From contig MJGA01000005.1 of the NCBI GenBank assembly GCA_001910725.1, forward strand, positions 124,001-188,000: 64,000 nucleotides of DNA, in the 5' to 3' direction. The position numbers were made by a program, and so were the translations under genes. The number at the start of each line of letters is the position of its first letter. Position 1 is the first letter of the stretch. Below, one piece after another: positions 12,624 through 24,037 of this stretch. The DNA comes from Phanerodontia chrysosporium (lineage: Eukaryota > Basidiomycota > Agaricomycetes > Polyporales > Phanerochaetaceae). Under the pieces are notes generated by a model. That model ran no database searches. It was not told the origin of the DNA and saw only the letters and a program-made list of their open reading frames with translations.

Positions 12624-13423
12624 ATGCTACGCACTCTCGCTCCGACGTCGACCTTCCTCCGTTCCTTCGTCGCCAGCAGCCCGCTCAGGTTGACCTACCG
12701 CACAGCCATGTCGTTCCCGTACAAGCCCAACACAGAGCCTCCCAAGGACATGACGGTGTTCAAGAACATCGTCAGCGTCGCGTCTTCCAGCGACAAGTTT
12801 CGACGCGTTCTCTGGACGGGTCGCAACAGCCAGGCGAGTGGACACGACTCGCAGGGTACGCTTATAGCTGAAACGCTGCTCGAATAGCTTGTGATCATGA
12901 CTGTCCCTGTCGGCGGTGAGATTGGAGAGGTGAGGACTAGAGGGTACCCAGCTCGAGAATGTCGCTGAGTGAGCTGCCAGGAAATCCATACTGTCGACCA
13001 GCACCTGTCATTCCACTCTGGCAGCGCAGATGCCATTGTAAACGGCACGACGGTACGCCCCGATATATCGCCCTTACTCGTCGCACTAATATTAAGTCCT
13101 TCTAGGAGCGCGTCGGCCCGGGCGATGTCGTTATTGTGCCTGCGGGGGCAAAGCACAACGTAAGCACGCTTCTCTAAGGTCGTCACAAAGCTCACCTGCA
13201 AGCACAGTTCATCAACAAGGGCGACACGCCCCTCATCCTCTCCACGGTAAGCGCATATAATCACCTAGACCTCGTCAACTTATAGCATGATTCCTAGGTC
13301 TATGCTCCTGCCGAGCACAAGGAGACGACAGTACACGAGTCTCTGGAGGAAGGCGAGAGACTTGAGGAGGAAGGCAAGGACGAGCCTCCGAGCTGGGCGC
13401 AGGACCTTCACAAGAAGGAATGA
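12624..13423 (+). CDS. Single-domain cupin protein
   Basis: A small cupin-2 type beta-barrel protein; a metal-binding enzyme or binding protein whose substrate is unknown. Spliced from six exons it reads LVIMTVPVGGEIGEE, IHTVDQHLSFHSGSADAIVNG, ERVGPGDVVIVPAGAKHN and FINKGDTPLILSTVYAPAEHK. The first cupin motif here has Glu and His (GEIGEEIHTVDQ) and the second has PAGAKHNF, so the usual metal ligands look present. The first ATG (12624) adds a basic, Ser/Thr-rich 28-residue leader that may target mitochondria; a second ATG at 12708 (MSFPYKPNTEP) would give a cytosolic form. The first intron appears to use a GC donor (CCAG|GCGAGT at about 12836) and ends GAATAG. The tail is acidic (EEGERLEEEGKDEPP). 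The protein resembles fungal and bacterial 'cupin domain-containing' proteins annotated without function. Confidence 0.85.
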
Positions 13424-13743
13424 GCGAGTCGCAGTGCAAAAGTATCGAGATAGCTTCGCAAGTTCGCATGAGAAGGACATAAAGAGTTGTTGAAAAGTTC
13501 ATGTACAATATAATATGTAAACACGACTCCTCGCAAGGGGGTGTGTTCATGACAAGCTTTGGAGAAACAGTGAAGTTAGAGCCAAACTGGACGATGCGCG
13601 ACCGGGCGCGACTTCCGATCTTCAGACGCGCGACCCACGTGGCAGTTCAGGCGCGCAATTCTGATCTGATCTGCAGCCTGCTCCTTGCTTGCAGCATACA
13701 TTCTCATTTCACCAGCGTTGCCTCTCGCTGTATTTAGCACAAA
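13424..13743. other. Intergenic: cupin 3' end and prefoldin promoter
   Basis: This 320-bp stretch between two tandem plus-strand genes has AT-rich sequence just after the cupin stop (13490-13520), suited to 3' end formation. It must include the promoter of the prefoldin gene. No coding signal is seen. Confidence 0.5.
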
Positions 13744-14355
13744 ATGCGCATGGTAAGTTAGGTTTGTTCTGTTAGCTGCAACGTCACCTTATGTCGCAGA
13801 AAGATTGCACAGGAAGATGAGAACGACAACAACGCAGAGGTGACCTGGGGTGTGTCATGACCGCGTCTCTCGTCTGCACGTCTCACGGCTTAGCACCGCG
13901 CGTCGCAGAGGACCAGCAGCGCATCAACACCTTCTCGAAGCTGAACACGCGCGTGAAGGGCATCGAGGAGAAGATCGAGGCGCTGAAGGTGCGTGCAGTC
14001 TCGTAGCTCGCCGGGCCTCCTGAACTCACGAATGTGCTCGCAGCTCGAGAAGGAGGCGCTTGACGACCTGGGCATGGAGCTCGAGCTTGCGGACGAGGAT
14101 ACGCCCGTGCTGTGCGTTTGCTCCCCCTGTGCATGTGCGCGTCCTAGCTGAGACTGGTGTAGGTACCGCGTCGGCGAGGCGTTCGTGCACCTCCGGCACA
14201 GCCAGGCGATGAAGCGGTTGGAGAAGGACCAGAAGGACATCGCGAGCCAGCTCGAGAGCCTGCGCGCGACGGCGGATGACTGTGAGCGGGAGATGAAGGA
14301 GCTGAAGGTCGTGCTGTACGCCAAGTTTGGTCGTGCGATTAACCTCGATGAATGA
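13744..14355 (+). CDS. GIM3: Prefoldin subunit 4
   Basis: A subunit of prefoldin, the cytosolic hexamer that passes unfolded actin and tubulin to the CCT chaperonin. The spliced protein is about 125 residues, normal for the family: an acidic start (EDENDNNAEVTW), then EDQQRINTFSKLNTRVKGIE, a short linker (DLGMELELADEDTPVLYRVG) and a second helix (LEKDQKDIASQLESLRATA), i.e. two coiled-coil arms around a beta hairpin. The first coding exon is tiny, only ATG CGC ATG before a GTAAGT donor, and the second is about 30 nt. I chose this start because the downstream frame has no other usable Met ahead of the conserved helix. The stop is at 14353-14355. Confidence 0.92.
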
Positions 14356-14921
14356 GTGTGTAGGCGTAATGAAATGCTGTACGTTCTTGTGAACATCTTG
14401 TGTCCTCTGTTGCTGATCCTTCAACTCGGATAGGAATGACATGTACTTCAATTTGCTAGTAGCAACTCTACTCTTTCTCCCTCGTCATACGGTGCATAGA
14501 CCTCGATAACTGGGGCGTACATGGTGTGTCAACCTGGGTCTGCTTGTTCCCAGCCATCGTCGAAGCTACCTGAAGTCCGTCTTGGGTCGCTTTACCACCT
14601 TCCTCGCTTTTAATCGTCATAGCCAGCCCAGTGGTCACCAGAGAAGCTGCATCTACCGTAAGAAAGGTGAGTCCGTGTTGAGAACATAGTTTCATTATCG
14701 CGGTATTCCTTGACAGTGTCCAACCCCTGGGCTAGTCGCGCCACACTCAGCTTAGAACGGTAACATTGAAGTCGAAACGCCGCGGACTACTCAGGATCAG
14801 TCGAATCAACTCGCAAAATCAAAGATGTGAGCATGTGGGTCTATGTAACACATATTGCAGTAAGTAGATTACGTATGATGAACTCTACGTCGAAGGTACT
14901 AGGCAATGCATTAGGGTCATG
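14356..14921. other. Intergenic between convergent prefoldin and D-amino-acid oxidase genes
   Basis: This 566-bp stretch holds the 3' ends of two convergent genes. A 75-codon minus-strand frame at 14468-14695 has no recognisable features. I see nothing else. Confidence 0.45.
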
Positions 14922-16454
14922 CTACCACCAGGCCGCCTCCTCTCGTGCCCATCGTCCAAGCTTAGTGGCGGACGACCATGGTCTTGCGGTCCGCCTTGAG
15001 GGGGTCGGGGCGACGTTCTGCTCGGCCTCCTTGACCAGGTTGATGACGTCGCCGGCGCAGCCGAACGAGAGCGTGAAGCCGGAGCCGCCCTGGCCGTAGG
15101 AGTGGATGATCTTGCTGTACGAGCCGTCGGCCTTCTTGCGGAGCTCGCGCTCGACGCGGACGTTCTCGCCGCGCACGGGGCGCAGGCCCTGCACGATCGG
15201 GGAGTGCGGGTCGAGCTCGGCCTTCTCCAGGCCCGGCACGAAGCGGTTGCAGCGGTCGCGCATGCGCTTCATCTCCGGGCTCTCGAGGGTCAGGTTCAGG
15301 TTGCCCTCGTTGGCCTGGGCGATACCTGAGTGCATTGTTAGCCAAATACGCAGCGACGCCCGGGGAGGCACGTACCGCCGAGGATGAGCGTCTTGTCGTT
15401 GCGGGGCACGATGAAGACGATGCCACCATCCTCGTCGCGCTTGGCGTAGTCGTGGGCAACGACGAGCGCCTCAGTGACCTTGGGGAACTTGGTGCCATCG
15501 TTGACGAGGCGGATGAGCGCACCGCGGAGCGGGTAGACGGTGCGGTCGCCCGCGGCCTCGAAGGCGCCGAGGCCGGTGGCGTCGACGATGTACTGCGCGC
15601 CGAAGACGCGGAGGAGCGCATCCTCCTGCTCGTAGAGGTCGCCCGAGATGTGGTGCGTGACGAACTTGCCGCCCTTGGCCTCGACGAGAGCGCGGAGCCA
15701 GACCATGTACGCGTCGGTGTCGATGACGGGCGAGACGTGCTTGTAGGCATCGACGACGCCGGCCTCCTGGCTAACGGCGTGCTTGGTGACCAGGAGCGGG
15801 TCGCGCTCGAAGCCGGGAATCTGGGCGGTGGTCAGCGTTGGAGTGGTGGGCACTCGGATCGCGGACTGCACCTTAGCGGCCTCAATCTCCTTCATCTTCT
15901 CGTACTCCTCCTCGTTCTGCTCGATGGGCTTGTCGAAGAAGAAGTTGGCGGTGCGCATGCGGATACCGTGGCCGTCCTCGCCCTCGACGGGCAGGGTCTC
16001 GGTCATCTTCTGGAAGATCTTGTAGGTGGTCTTGCACCAGACCTTGGAGAGCCTCAGGGAGATGACATCGGTGTGGCGACCGCAGACCGCGGGGGCCACT
16101 CCCAGCTGTGATGCCGGTGGTGAGTGTCTGGTCATCACAGCTCGATAAAGTCCACGTACAGAGCACCAGCAATCTGGGAAGTGATGCGGTCCTCGAGGGA
16201 TGCCCACTTGTCAGAGACGACGGTGACTGAGTATCCGGCATCGATCAAGGCCCAAGCGGTCTGGTTTGCAGTGTGAGTCAGTGATGTTTCATGTCGCAGA
16301 ATGATCGTGGACTCACGGTAAGACCAGTGACACCACCACCGATGATGAGGACGCGCTGGTCGGCGTACTTGCCAGCATCGGGGCTGACACCCTCCTTGAG
16401 GACGAGCTCGTTGTTCTCCTTGGTAACGTAGATCTTAGTAGCGAGGCCGGCCAT
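14922..16454 (-). CDS. D-amino-acid oxidase
   Basis: An FAD flavoenzyme that oxidises D-amino acids to 2-oxo acids, ammonia and hydrogen peroxide. The start at 16454 gives MAGLATKIYVTKENN, then VLIIGGGVTGLTTAWAL, the Rossmann FAD-binding motif. Splicing near 16110-16160 gives GALWEWPPAVCGRH, a hallmark of the family. Later motifs are YIVDATGLGAF and YPLRGALIRL, and near the end SYGQGGSGFTLSFGCAGDV. The last 30 residues are uncertain. As written, the frame ends TKLGRWAREEAAWW. If one C is missing from the run at 15000-15004, the protein would instead end at 14962 in a shorter, more natural basic tail. Neither end is a standard peroxisomal -SKL. Three or four exons; codon use is GC-rich in the third position. 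It could instead act on acidic D-amino acids (D-aspartate oxidase type). Confidence 0.9.
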
Positions 16455-17526
16455 GGCTGATTAGGATGTATATAAGATGAGAGTCTAGTAAAGTGCGCTG
16501 GATGTGAGGATGTAGGAGAACACGAGACCCAGGAGGCCGATGCTCCTTCACTTCGGTGGGTTACAGGTTATATACTACCCATGTCTGAGGTCGTCAGCAG
16601 GGTAGCGGGCGAGCGTGCACTCGCCGTCGCGCGAGAAGTTCGCGAGTAGGGGCCGAGGGTGCTTGTACGGCGGTCTGGAAGCGTTCGTCGACGTGATCGC
16701 GTCCCCTTCGACGCCGAGGGCCCCGGAAAATGTCTGGTTATGCCATATACCGCGAAGTCGAGGGCAGTCCACGGGACGTGAGCGGGGCTCCTGACTCCAC
16801 AATGAGTTGTGCGTGGTGTTCTCCTACAAACTGGCTGTGACTTTCTCATCGTACTACAAATTCAAGCAGGACTTACCTCCAGCACGATGCGTACGCGCGT
16901 CTGCGAATATAGACCGCGATTGAGTGGAAGGGGACTCGGGTACGGCCTAGCTCCCCTTTGGTAACCTAGAGGCTCCGAGAGCTACTGACCCGCTGTAACT
17001 GCGGTGCTGGGCGCAGTCGCTTCAAAGTCTCTACGCTCTGGAAACCGCCCATCATCGGACCGTGGGGTACGAGGTATGGCAGGCACTCGCATTGACTCGA
17101 CAGCTGAATACGTACTACTGCCAACTGCATCGCTTCGCAACGTCAGAGACCTGCCATGACGCGGGTTGTACAAGATTTGCGACGGGAGCAACGTGCATCG
17201 AGGGCCATACTGCGGGGCTCTGGCCTTGGTGCTCCCTACGCCATAGACTGACGGCGAGGTAAACCCTCGTCTAGCGGCGGCTGTCCTGCGACGAAAGGCT
17301 CTTGCAGCGGGAATGCTCTACTTTCACCTAGCAGTATACGTGAGTGGTACACGCTGTGCGATCCAAGTGATGTTATGCAAAGAAGTCTCGATTGTTAGCA
17401 GACGCTTCTCTCAAGGGGTCGCTGACCAGAGTACTCATGAGTCCCACAAGGCTCGAGGCAGAAACATAGGAGACGATACGTGAAATGGGGTCAGAGTGCA
17501 TTAGCTCGCGACGCTGTTGTTCTCCA
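16455..17526. other. Intergenic, 1.07 kb, upstream of D-amino-acid oxidase
   Basis: This stretch lies between two minus-strand genes and must hold the oxidase promoter and the 3' end of the hydrolase gene. Small minus-strand frames at 16568-16849 and 16982-17191 are Arg/Thr/Ser-rich and unlike real proteins. No repeat or RNA gene was noticed. Confidence 0.45.
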
Positions 17527-19151
17527 TTAATTCTCCAGAAACTTTCGGACGTGATCGGCAATGAATTGAGTGTCGATCTCGTTCGCACCACCCCCGGCTG
17601 CGACGTGCGATGAGAATGTAGGCAGAGTAATAGTAAGCGGAAGACTCGCCTTTGTGGCCCCAGATGGAAGGAATGACTACGAGGGTAGCCTTGTCGCCCA
17701 TGGCGGCAACTTCATTCTCGCTATCCTCTGGCTGATGGGAAGCGCTTTGAGAAGACTGCCCGCAATGCCAACACAGATGAGCATACCGGGAAGTAAAGAT
17801 CGGTCTTGCACGGCATGATGAGACCTCTAGCGGCGATGGTACTGAGCACCCAGCAAGGTTGCCCTGCAGGCTAGGCGGAACGTTCTGCACTTTCGACACG
17901 TCGCCCATCTGCCAGGTTCGCAGCAGCGTCAGCATATCGTTGGCGTCCCAGTTCGCCAGGTATCCCGACTCCCAGTCAGACCGTATGAAGTCGTTGAGGT
18001 CGGTATATTTGCCGTTGTACAGGAATTTGTATTCGCGATACCACTGTGATGAGTGTCATCACCAGGTGCTCCATTGGTGGGACTGATCGACGTACAGTTT
18101 GGCCGTACGCCCAAGCGCTGTAGACGCGAGCGAATGCTCGTATGCCATGCTGAGGTTTGCTCGTGTAGTGCCCGTCTAGGTAGTCCCGAGAAGAAGATAG
18201 GGCAATCCTGGGTCCTTCCAGGAAGCTACCGAGAAGATGAAAGTGAAATCTTTACCCATAGCTGGTGCACCTACCATTGATTGTGCGGGCTTGTCCTTGC
18301 AGAACCGCAGATAGGAATAAATCTAGGGATACGAAGAGCTTAGATTTTCGGAACAGGCCTTATAAGGCAGAACACACCGTTCTACAAAATCCGGGTACAT
18401 CACTGGCCAGTAATACGCCTACGCGCACTTCAGCATCTAGCCAATAGCGTGGAAGCAAGGTTGCGACGTACTTGTTGACCGCCCATAGAGAACCCAATCA
18501 CACAATGAATTTTGGAGACTTGCAACTGCGTAGTCAAGACAGCATATTGTGCACGGCTACGAGGGCGTAAGCTTGTTAGGAGTCAACACCCGTGAAACTA
18601 ACACTGACATGTTATCCTCATAAGTAACGAGGGGAAAGTATGGTCCGTTGTACGGTTCAGGCTGCAGTTATCAGTTATTACGTGCAATCTCTGAGGACAG
18701 TACGTGGGGCATTATACCGTGTTAGACGGGGAGGACGACTATTCCAGAGTTAGTGTAGCCACGCCTATGTGGCGAGAACAATACCGACCTCCCCATTTGA
18801 GAACAAAGCAAATGTTACGATAAAATACTTGGTAGGATCAAGGGCCTGGGTTTGGCTCGTTCAGACTCTTACGCTTCACATCCAGAGGCGGTTGTTCATA
18901 CCTTTCCCGGCCCGATCAAATAGGTTTGACCTGCAGAGGTGGGTCAGTCTACGAGACCAGTACCGTACGCACTATCGGCGATTGAGGCATGCATGACACT
19001 CACTGTCTAGCTTTCCGCCATAGCACGTTGGAAAGACGACACATGGATTTGCGGGGCTTCCGTATGTGCGGTAAGCGGTAAAAGCATTTGGAATGCTGCC
19101 TCCTGAGAAGGAGAACCGTCCGTGCTGATAGTACTGCGTTTCTGTCGACAT
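17527..19151 (-). CDS. Homoserine O-acetyltransferase-like alpha/beta hydrolase (one apparent frameshift)
   Basis: A member of the homoserine-acetyltransferase group of alpha/beta hydrolases, probably not the methionine enzyme MET2 itself, which is longer. I pieced it together from about eleven small exons. They give MSTETQYYQHGRFSFSGG, VVFPTCYGGKLD, YFIVTFALFSNGE, SSSPSN, VIGFSMGGQQ (nucleophile Ser in the elbow), MYPDFVER, FIPICGSARTSPHNQW and ANWDANDMLTLLRTWQMGD. Near the end come IMPCKTDLYFP with PEDSE (catalytic Asp) and SIWGH (catalytic His). The triad is complete. Between GNLAG and LSTIAARGLIMP the frame is broken by one base at about 17849-17851, in a C run. One late intron seems to start with GC (AAAG|GCGAGT near 17640). 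The true acyl donor and acceptor are unknown. Confidence 0.8.
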
Positions 19152-20160
19152 CGCGCGCAATGGCACTGCTGGGAGATGGGTTATGTCCCAACGTATCGCC
19201 TTGCTACCAGCACTGCTAGATATATGGACTGCATGGCTCCAGCCTGGATGTGTTCACACAGCCGTGCGTGCAGATATAGGACTCGGAATTCAGTAGGCTC
19301 TCATTCGCAGCAGCCCAATCAGTGTCACACAGGAGCGCAATTCCGCTGCAATTGCATCCCATGGTATCCGCATAGAGAACACACGGTACCGCAGCGCTCT
19401 TATCTGCCACCTGCGAGACAAGGCCAACACTGGGAACCGCGTTCAGTACGTAACGATGTGTGGAAATGTGTGGAAGGATGCATACAGTTTGCACGTCGCT
19501 CGTAATGCGAGGAGTTGCAGACAGCACGCACGCCGTTGCGTAGATGGAGATGAGGTGGGAAAAAACGATCTATTTCTTCATGGCTATCACATGTAGTCAG
19601 TATCGATGGCCTGCCACTACACAGGAAGCCTAGCATATGAACAGAGACAGATGTCCACGACACCTTGTTACCCTTCTCCGACAACCATCCCCCTCAATAG
19701 CAGCAATGAGTTCGAGACTTGTATGGCAATATGCTATTCCAGCCTAGGGTAATCAGTGGTCAACTGGGACTTCGCGGGCCGTCCAGCGATCCCAACACGA
19801 CTAAAGACTGCCTTCTCAGGCGCCAGGGTTTGGTGGACAAGGTGCTGAGTCAATGCTGGAGCGGCAAGGATCTTTACAGTGCGAGAGTAGAACGTTGTTG
19901 GCAAGTGCATGGGGGCAAACTGTGTTGCACACATGTGAACGATCAGATATAGAGGTCAAGACAAGACAAGCACAAGAGGCCACGCGAGGGTATATGACGG
20001 TTGAAGGTGTGTGGGCGACATGGGCGGCGACGTCGGGCGCGCACGAGTGAAGCGCCAGGCTGTTCGGCAACTTCCGATAAACTGTAATAGTTTTTCTCAC
20101 ACTCCACGGACGGTCACAAGCGCCCCGTCCCCGTTATCGACACCGACATCCACCGCAAGA
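19152..20160. promoter_or_regulatory. Divergent upstream region of hydrolase and RPS23 genes
   Basis: About 1 kb separates the start of the hydrolase (minus) from the start of RPS23 (plus), so both promoters lie here. A Cys-containing minus-strand frame at 19216-19527 has no ATG in frame and was not accepted as a gene. No other structure is seen. Confidence 0.4.
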
Positions 20161-20848
20161 ATGGGCTGTACGTAGCCTCGCTCGCCGTTCCAGACGTTGC
20201 AGAACAAGATATTAACTGTCATGCTGCCCAGCCAACAAACCCCGTGGATTGCAAGCAGCGCGAAAGCTTCGCACCGACCGCCGCCTCAACCGCTGGGTTA
20301 GTCCCCCTCCTTCCATGACCTCGTAAAATCCCTCTTATCCTGACTCTCTGCTTCTTCGTGTCTTTGGCGATACCTATGTAGGCGGACAAGTCCTACAAGA
20401 AGCGTGCACTCGGTAACTTCTACAAGACCTCCCCAACGGGAGGCTCTTCACACGCCAAGGGCATCGTCCTCGAGAAGGTTGGCGTTGAGGCCAAGCAGCC
20501 CAACTCTGCCATCCGGAAGTGTGTCCGTGTGCAGCTTATCAAGAACGGCAAGAAGGTCACCGCTTTCGTGCCCGTAAGTCCCCCTTCCTCTCGAAAGCGC
20601 TCCCGGAGTTAACACCCTGCTAGAACGATGGTTGCTTGAACTTCGTCGACGAGAACGACGAGGTCCTCATCTCCGGTTTCGGTCGCCGTGGCAAGGCCAA
20701 GGGTGATATTCCCGGTGTCCGCTTCAAGGTCGTCAAGGTCTCTGGTGTCGGCCTTCTCGCTCTGTGGAAGGAGAAGAAGGTTCGTAACTGTGTCCTTCTA
20801 ATGAAGTCGCCATACTGACAGCCTGTGCAGGAGAAGCCCCGCTCATAA
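20161..20848 (+). CDS. RPS23: 40S ribosomal protein S23 (uS12)
   Basis: A core protein of the small ribosomal subunit at the decoding centre. The spliced protein starts [20 protein letters not shown] and then carries [35 protein letters not shown] and [18 protein letters not shown]. It ends KEKKEKPRS, as in other eukaryotes. KQPNSAIRK contains the proline that is hydroxylated in this family. The first coding exon is only seven bases (ATGGGCT) before a GTACGT donor at 20168; the next starts after CCCAG near 20231. Introns follow near 20303, 20575 and 20780. The length of about 145 residues and the motifs are fully normal, so this is a functional copy. Confidence 0.97.
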
Positions 20849-21261
20849 ATATGCTGGACGGTCTCTTCTTCCTTTCGTCGTTGCTTTCGCATCCCATTCT
20901 TGTGGTCCGCATGCCATGATATGTCTGTATTGCCCTGCCCGCCCATGCCCCTTGCTGCTCTGTCCGAATGCATAAACAGCTAAAAATCGAAAAGAGCAGT
21001 GCATGCTCGCGCGACCTCTGTACGATATGCCATTTCTCCCCTTGTCATCTTAGGATGTGTTATCGACACTGTCTCGGGACTATGAACGGAGCGGGGCACG
21101 CAGAATTCATGTGCAACGCTAAGGTGTGACGTATAGGTCGTGAGAGGGTGCAATGTTTTGCATGGCAATAGGTATTATAACAGGGCATTACGTTTCGTAA
21201 AGGATGTAAGGGGGTTTACATAGTTGCACTTCGAAGGCCGAAGTATGCCAGACAGCAGAGC
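20849..21261. other. Intergenic between convergent RPS23 and CDS1
   Basis: A 413-bp stretch carrying the 3' ends of both genes. It is relatively AT-rich in places (20980-21000, 21170-21180). No gene is seen. Confidence 0.45.
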
Positions 21262-23467
21262 TCAAAGTCTGACCTTGACACCCTGGCCCTCCAGGTATCT
21301 CTTCAGGTCAGACATGAGTTCCAACTGTTCCTCCACCGACAGGCCGCTCACGATCATCTGCAGGATGGACCCTACAGTGACGTGATGCTGCCGGATGAGG
21401 CTCGAATAGTAGACATAGGTGAAGACACCCATCAAAAACCTACGAAAGGGTATTGTAAATACCGTGCATACGTCGTGCACCAACGAGCAGGTGGAATACA
21501 TACTGGCAATCCATGCGGTCAGTCATGCCGCCATGGCCAGGGATACTGTGGCCGAAATCCTTGATGTCGAACGCACGCTTGAAGCCCGAGGCGAAGAAAC
21601 CGCCGAAGGGCGCGACGAGAGAGGCGAAGATAGCCAAGACGAGGACGTGGTACTGGTACGGCGCGTAAGGGATGGACGTCACGGCCCGACCAAACTGCAC
21701 GACAAATCAAGTCGTGAGTGAAAGACAAAGGAGACTGTATGTACCACACGCACCACGGTAGATAAGAACGCGCTAAGAGGTCCAGGGATGGCCCACTCCC
21801 GCCAGACGAACACAGGATTAGGGGTACACGTCAAGACACCATCAAAGGCGCTCGCGCCGATGTCGCGAACGGGACAGATCATGTACTCGAACCGCATGAA
21901 GTACGTGCCCCAGAGGATGCCGAAGACGACAGTGCTGAAGAACGCGCCGACGAAGCCCTCGACGGTCTTCTTAGGGGATAGCTTGATGAGAGGGGTGCGG
22001 CCGACGGTGATGCCCCAGACATATGCGAAGACATCGTTGCAGATGACCAGAGAGGCGGGAACAAAGAACCAGATCATGCCTTCAAGGATGTTGTTTACTA
22101 TGAAATGGCTAGACAGAGAAACAGGTCAGTAGGAAGATGGAGCGCGATGTATGCCACTCACCTAGAGACAACGATGAGCAGGAGGGTCATGTGTACCCAG
22201 CAGAATAGGCCGAATTGCTGCTTCAGATATCCGCGCTTGAGCGATAGAACGAAGCCGACAAAGCCAAGCGTGTACAACGAGAAGCTGATGAACCGATGGT
22301 TTGTCGCGAATCCAGTGAGCTGAGCATCAGAGAACACCACGTGCTGTAATAGCGTAAGAGGAGGCGAGGATGCAGGTGCTACAAGAACATACCTTAAAGT
22401 AGTAGATGATCGTTTCGCCGTACAGGTAGTAATTCACAACTGCGAAGAAATACCAGTTGAGGGTCTTGCTCCAGGGGTCACGGCCGTTAGCTTCCTCCTC
22501 GTCTTGCGGCTTCCGTTTGAGAGAGAACAATGCAGTTACTTCGCGATAGACCAACGTCTGGCACATGAACACGAGAACAATCATGTATGCATGTCCCATG
22601 AGTAGGAGACCTGTGTATGAAGTTTGTTAACCGCGACACTTGTCTCATGAAAAGCACGCACCAATGAAGCCACCGATCATGATGAACGTCCATAACGTCC
22701 GCGTCAAGAAGCTTTGCCTCTTCTTCACCTTCTCTGCATCCTGCTGGCTCGCGTTGGAGTCTTTTTGCTCGCCTTGAGACTTCGGTTCTGACGGCAAAGA
22801 TGCAGTCTTGCTGTCTGGCTTTGGCGCTGTCTTCTCGGCCAAGCGCTCCTTTTCCTGCGACTGTGGAGGTACGAGGGGTGGTGCAGGAGGTGCGGTCTTT
22901 ACCTTCGGAGGTAGTTCGTCTTCCACCTTCACGTCAAGTAGTGCAGCAGGTTCCGGAGCTGGCGGCTCCGTTGTATGTCGCGCGTCTCCGTTGGTCTCGC
23001 CTGCGGAACGAACGACCTCGTCATCGGTTTGCACGTCTTCGGGCTTCGCAATGGCACTAGCAGCCTTCGTCACTTCTTCAAGAGGCTTGGTAACGAAGGA
23101 CGGGCTTTCTTGTGGTGTGTCTGGTGGGCTTGGAGAAGATAAACTATTCCCGTTCACGGGTTTCCCGTTCGCCTGCGCTCGCGCGGCCGCTCGAGCAGCC
23201 TTCTCCTGGGCCCTCTTCTCTAGGCGAGCCTTTTCTTTTTGCTTCTTCAAGGCACTCTTGGACAGCGGTGCAGGCTCCGTGCTGCAGCAGAGGTTAGTTG
23301 CGGTTGTGCAAACGAAAGCGTCCTATTTCTGACCTCGCGGGTGATGTCACGGGGGTCTCGACCTCCTCTTCCTCCTCTGTTTCTTCGCCCGACTCGATGC
23401 CCAGGGCCTCCCAGGCGGTCTTGGACGCGAAAGAGGCTCGCGTATTTTGTGCAGACGGTCTGCTCAT
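21262..23467 (-). CDS. CDS1: Phosphatidate cytidylyltransferase (CDP-diacylglycerol synthase)
   Basis: An integral ER membrane enzyme that makes CDP-diacylglycerol from phosphatidate and CTP, the branch point to phosphatidylinositol and phosphatidylserine. The long N-terminal region (about residues 1-210) is disordered and charged, with an [10 protein letters not shown] run and Lys/Ala-rich segments; it probably faces the cytosol. After [16 protein letters not shown] come about eight hydrophobic segments ([55 protein letters not shown]). The conserved motifs [14 protein letters not shown] and [20 protein letters not shown] (the family signature with its Asp pair) are present, and [10 protein letters not shown] follows. 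The stop at 21262 comes after GVKVRL. I chose the ATG at 23467 because it gives the first in-frame Met, directly after an ACGAG context. Seven or more introns. Confidence 0.93.
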
Positions 23468-24037
23468 CTCGTGTGGTGGAGTGCAAGGACAAGTTCTGCG
23501 TGTCACCCGACACGTGAAGTCATGAGTGAACAAGCGCTCATACAGCCCCAAGTTCGCATTCCGAGCACATTTCGCGCGGCGCGGGCAACGCTTGAGACCG
23601 ACCACCATGCGGGCATTCGCACAAGACGTTCGACAGTGGTCTCAATAGAATCGTTCCATACATCTGACAAAGGGGATAGGATTGGACAATACTACACGAT
23701 GAGTTAAACCCCAGCCTGACCATGAGGCCTGCACTTGTGAGGGCTTTCGCAGGTCGGGCATCGAGACAAGACCTGCACTACTGCACAGTGCTGCCAAGTC
23801 TCCAATGGTCCCCTAACCGACCCAGACGCGTTTCTTACTCATAGGACGTGGTTCTTAGTGCAGAGATGTGAAGAACAGTGCGATCAGGTTCACTCCTTAG
23901 CGGAATACACAATGATGCTGACCAGAAGCAAAAAGAGAGATCATGGATTGGATGCAGCCGGGACGGGCCTATCTCTAGTATTGCTCGTTCGTCAAATATA
24001 ACGGTATAACTACAAGGGAACTCACAAGCGACTGCTC
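23468..24037. other. Intergenic: upstream of CDS1, downstream of complex I subunit gene
   Basis: This 570-bp stretch lies between two minus-strand genes. It should contain the CDS1 promoter. The small open frames here look random and no repeat is obvious. Confidence 0.45.

Noticed and set aside
16568..16849. Minus-strand frame upstream of D-amino-acid oxidase
   Set aside because: Arg/Ser/Thr-rich with no motif; it is in the likely promoter.
19216..19527. Minus-strand frame with several Cys (GCNCSGIALLC) that might be a small secreted protein
   Set aside because: There is no in-frame ATG or signal peptide, and no upstream exon could be joined convincingly.
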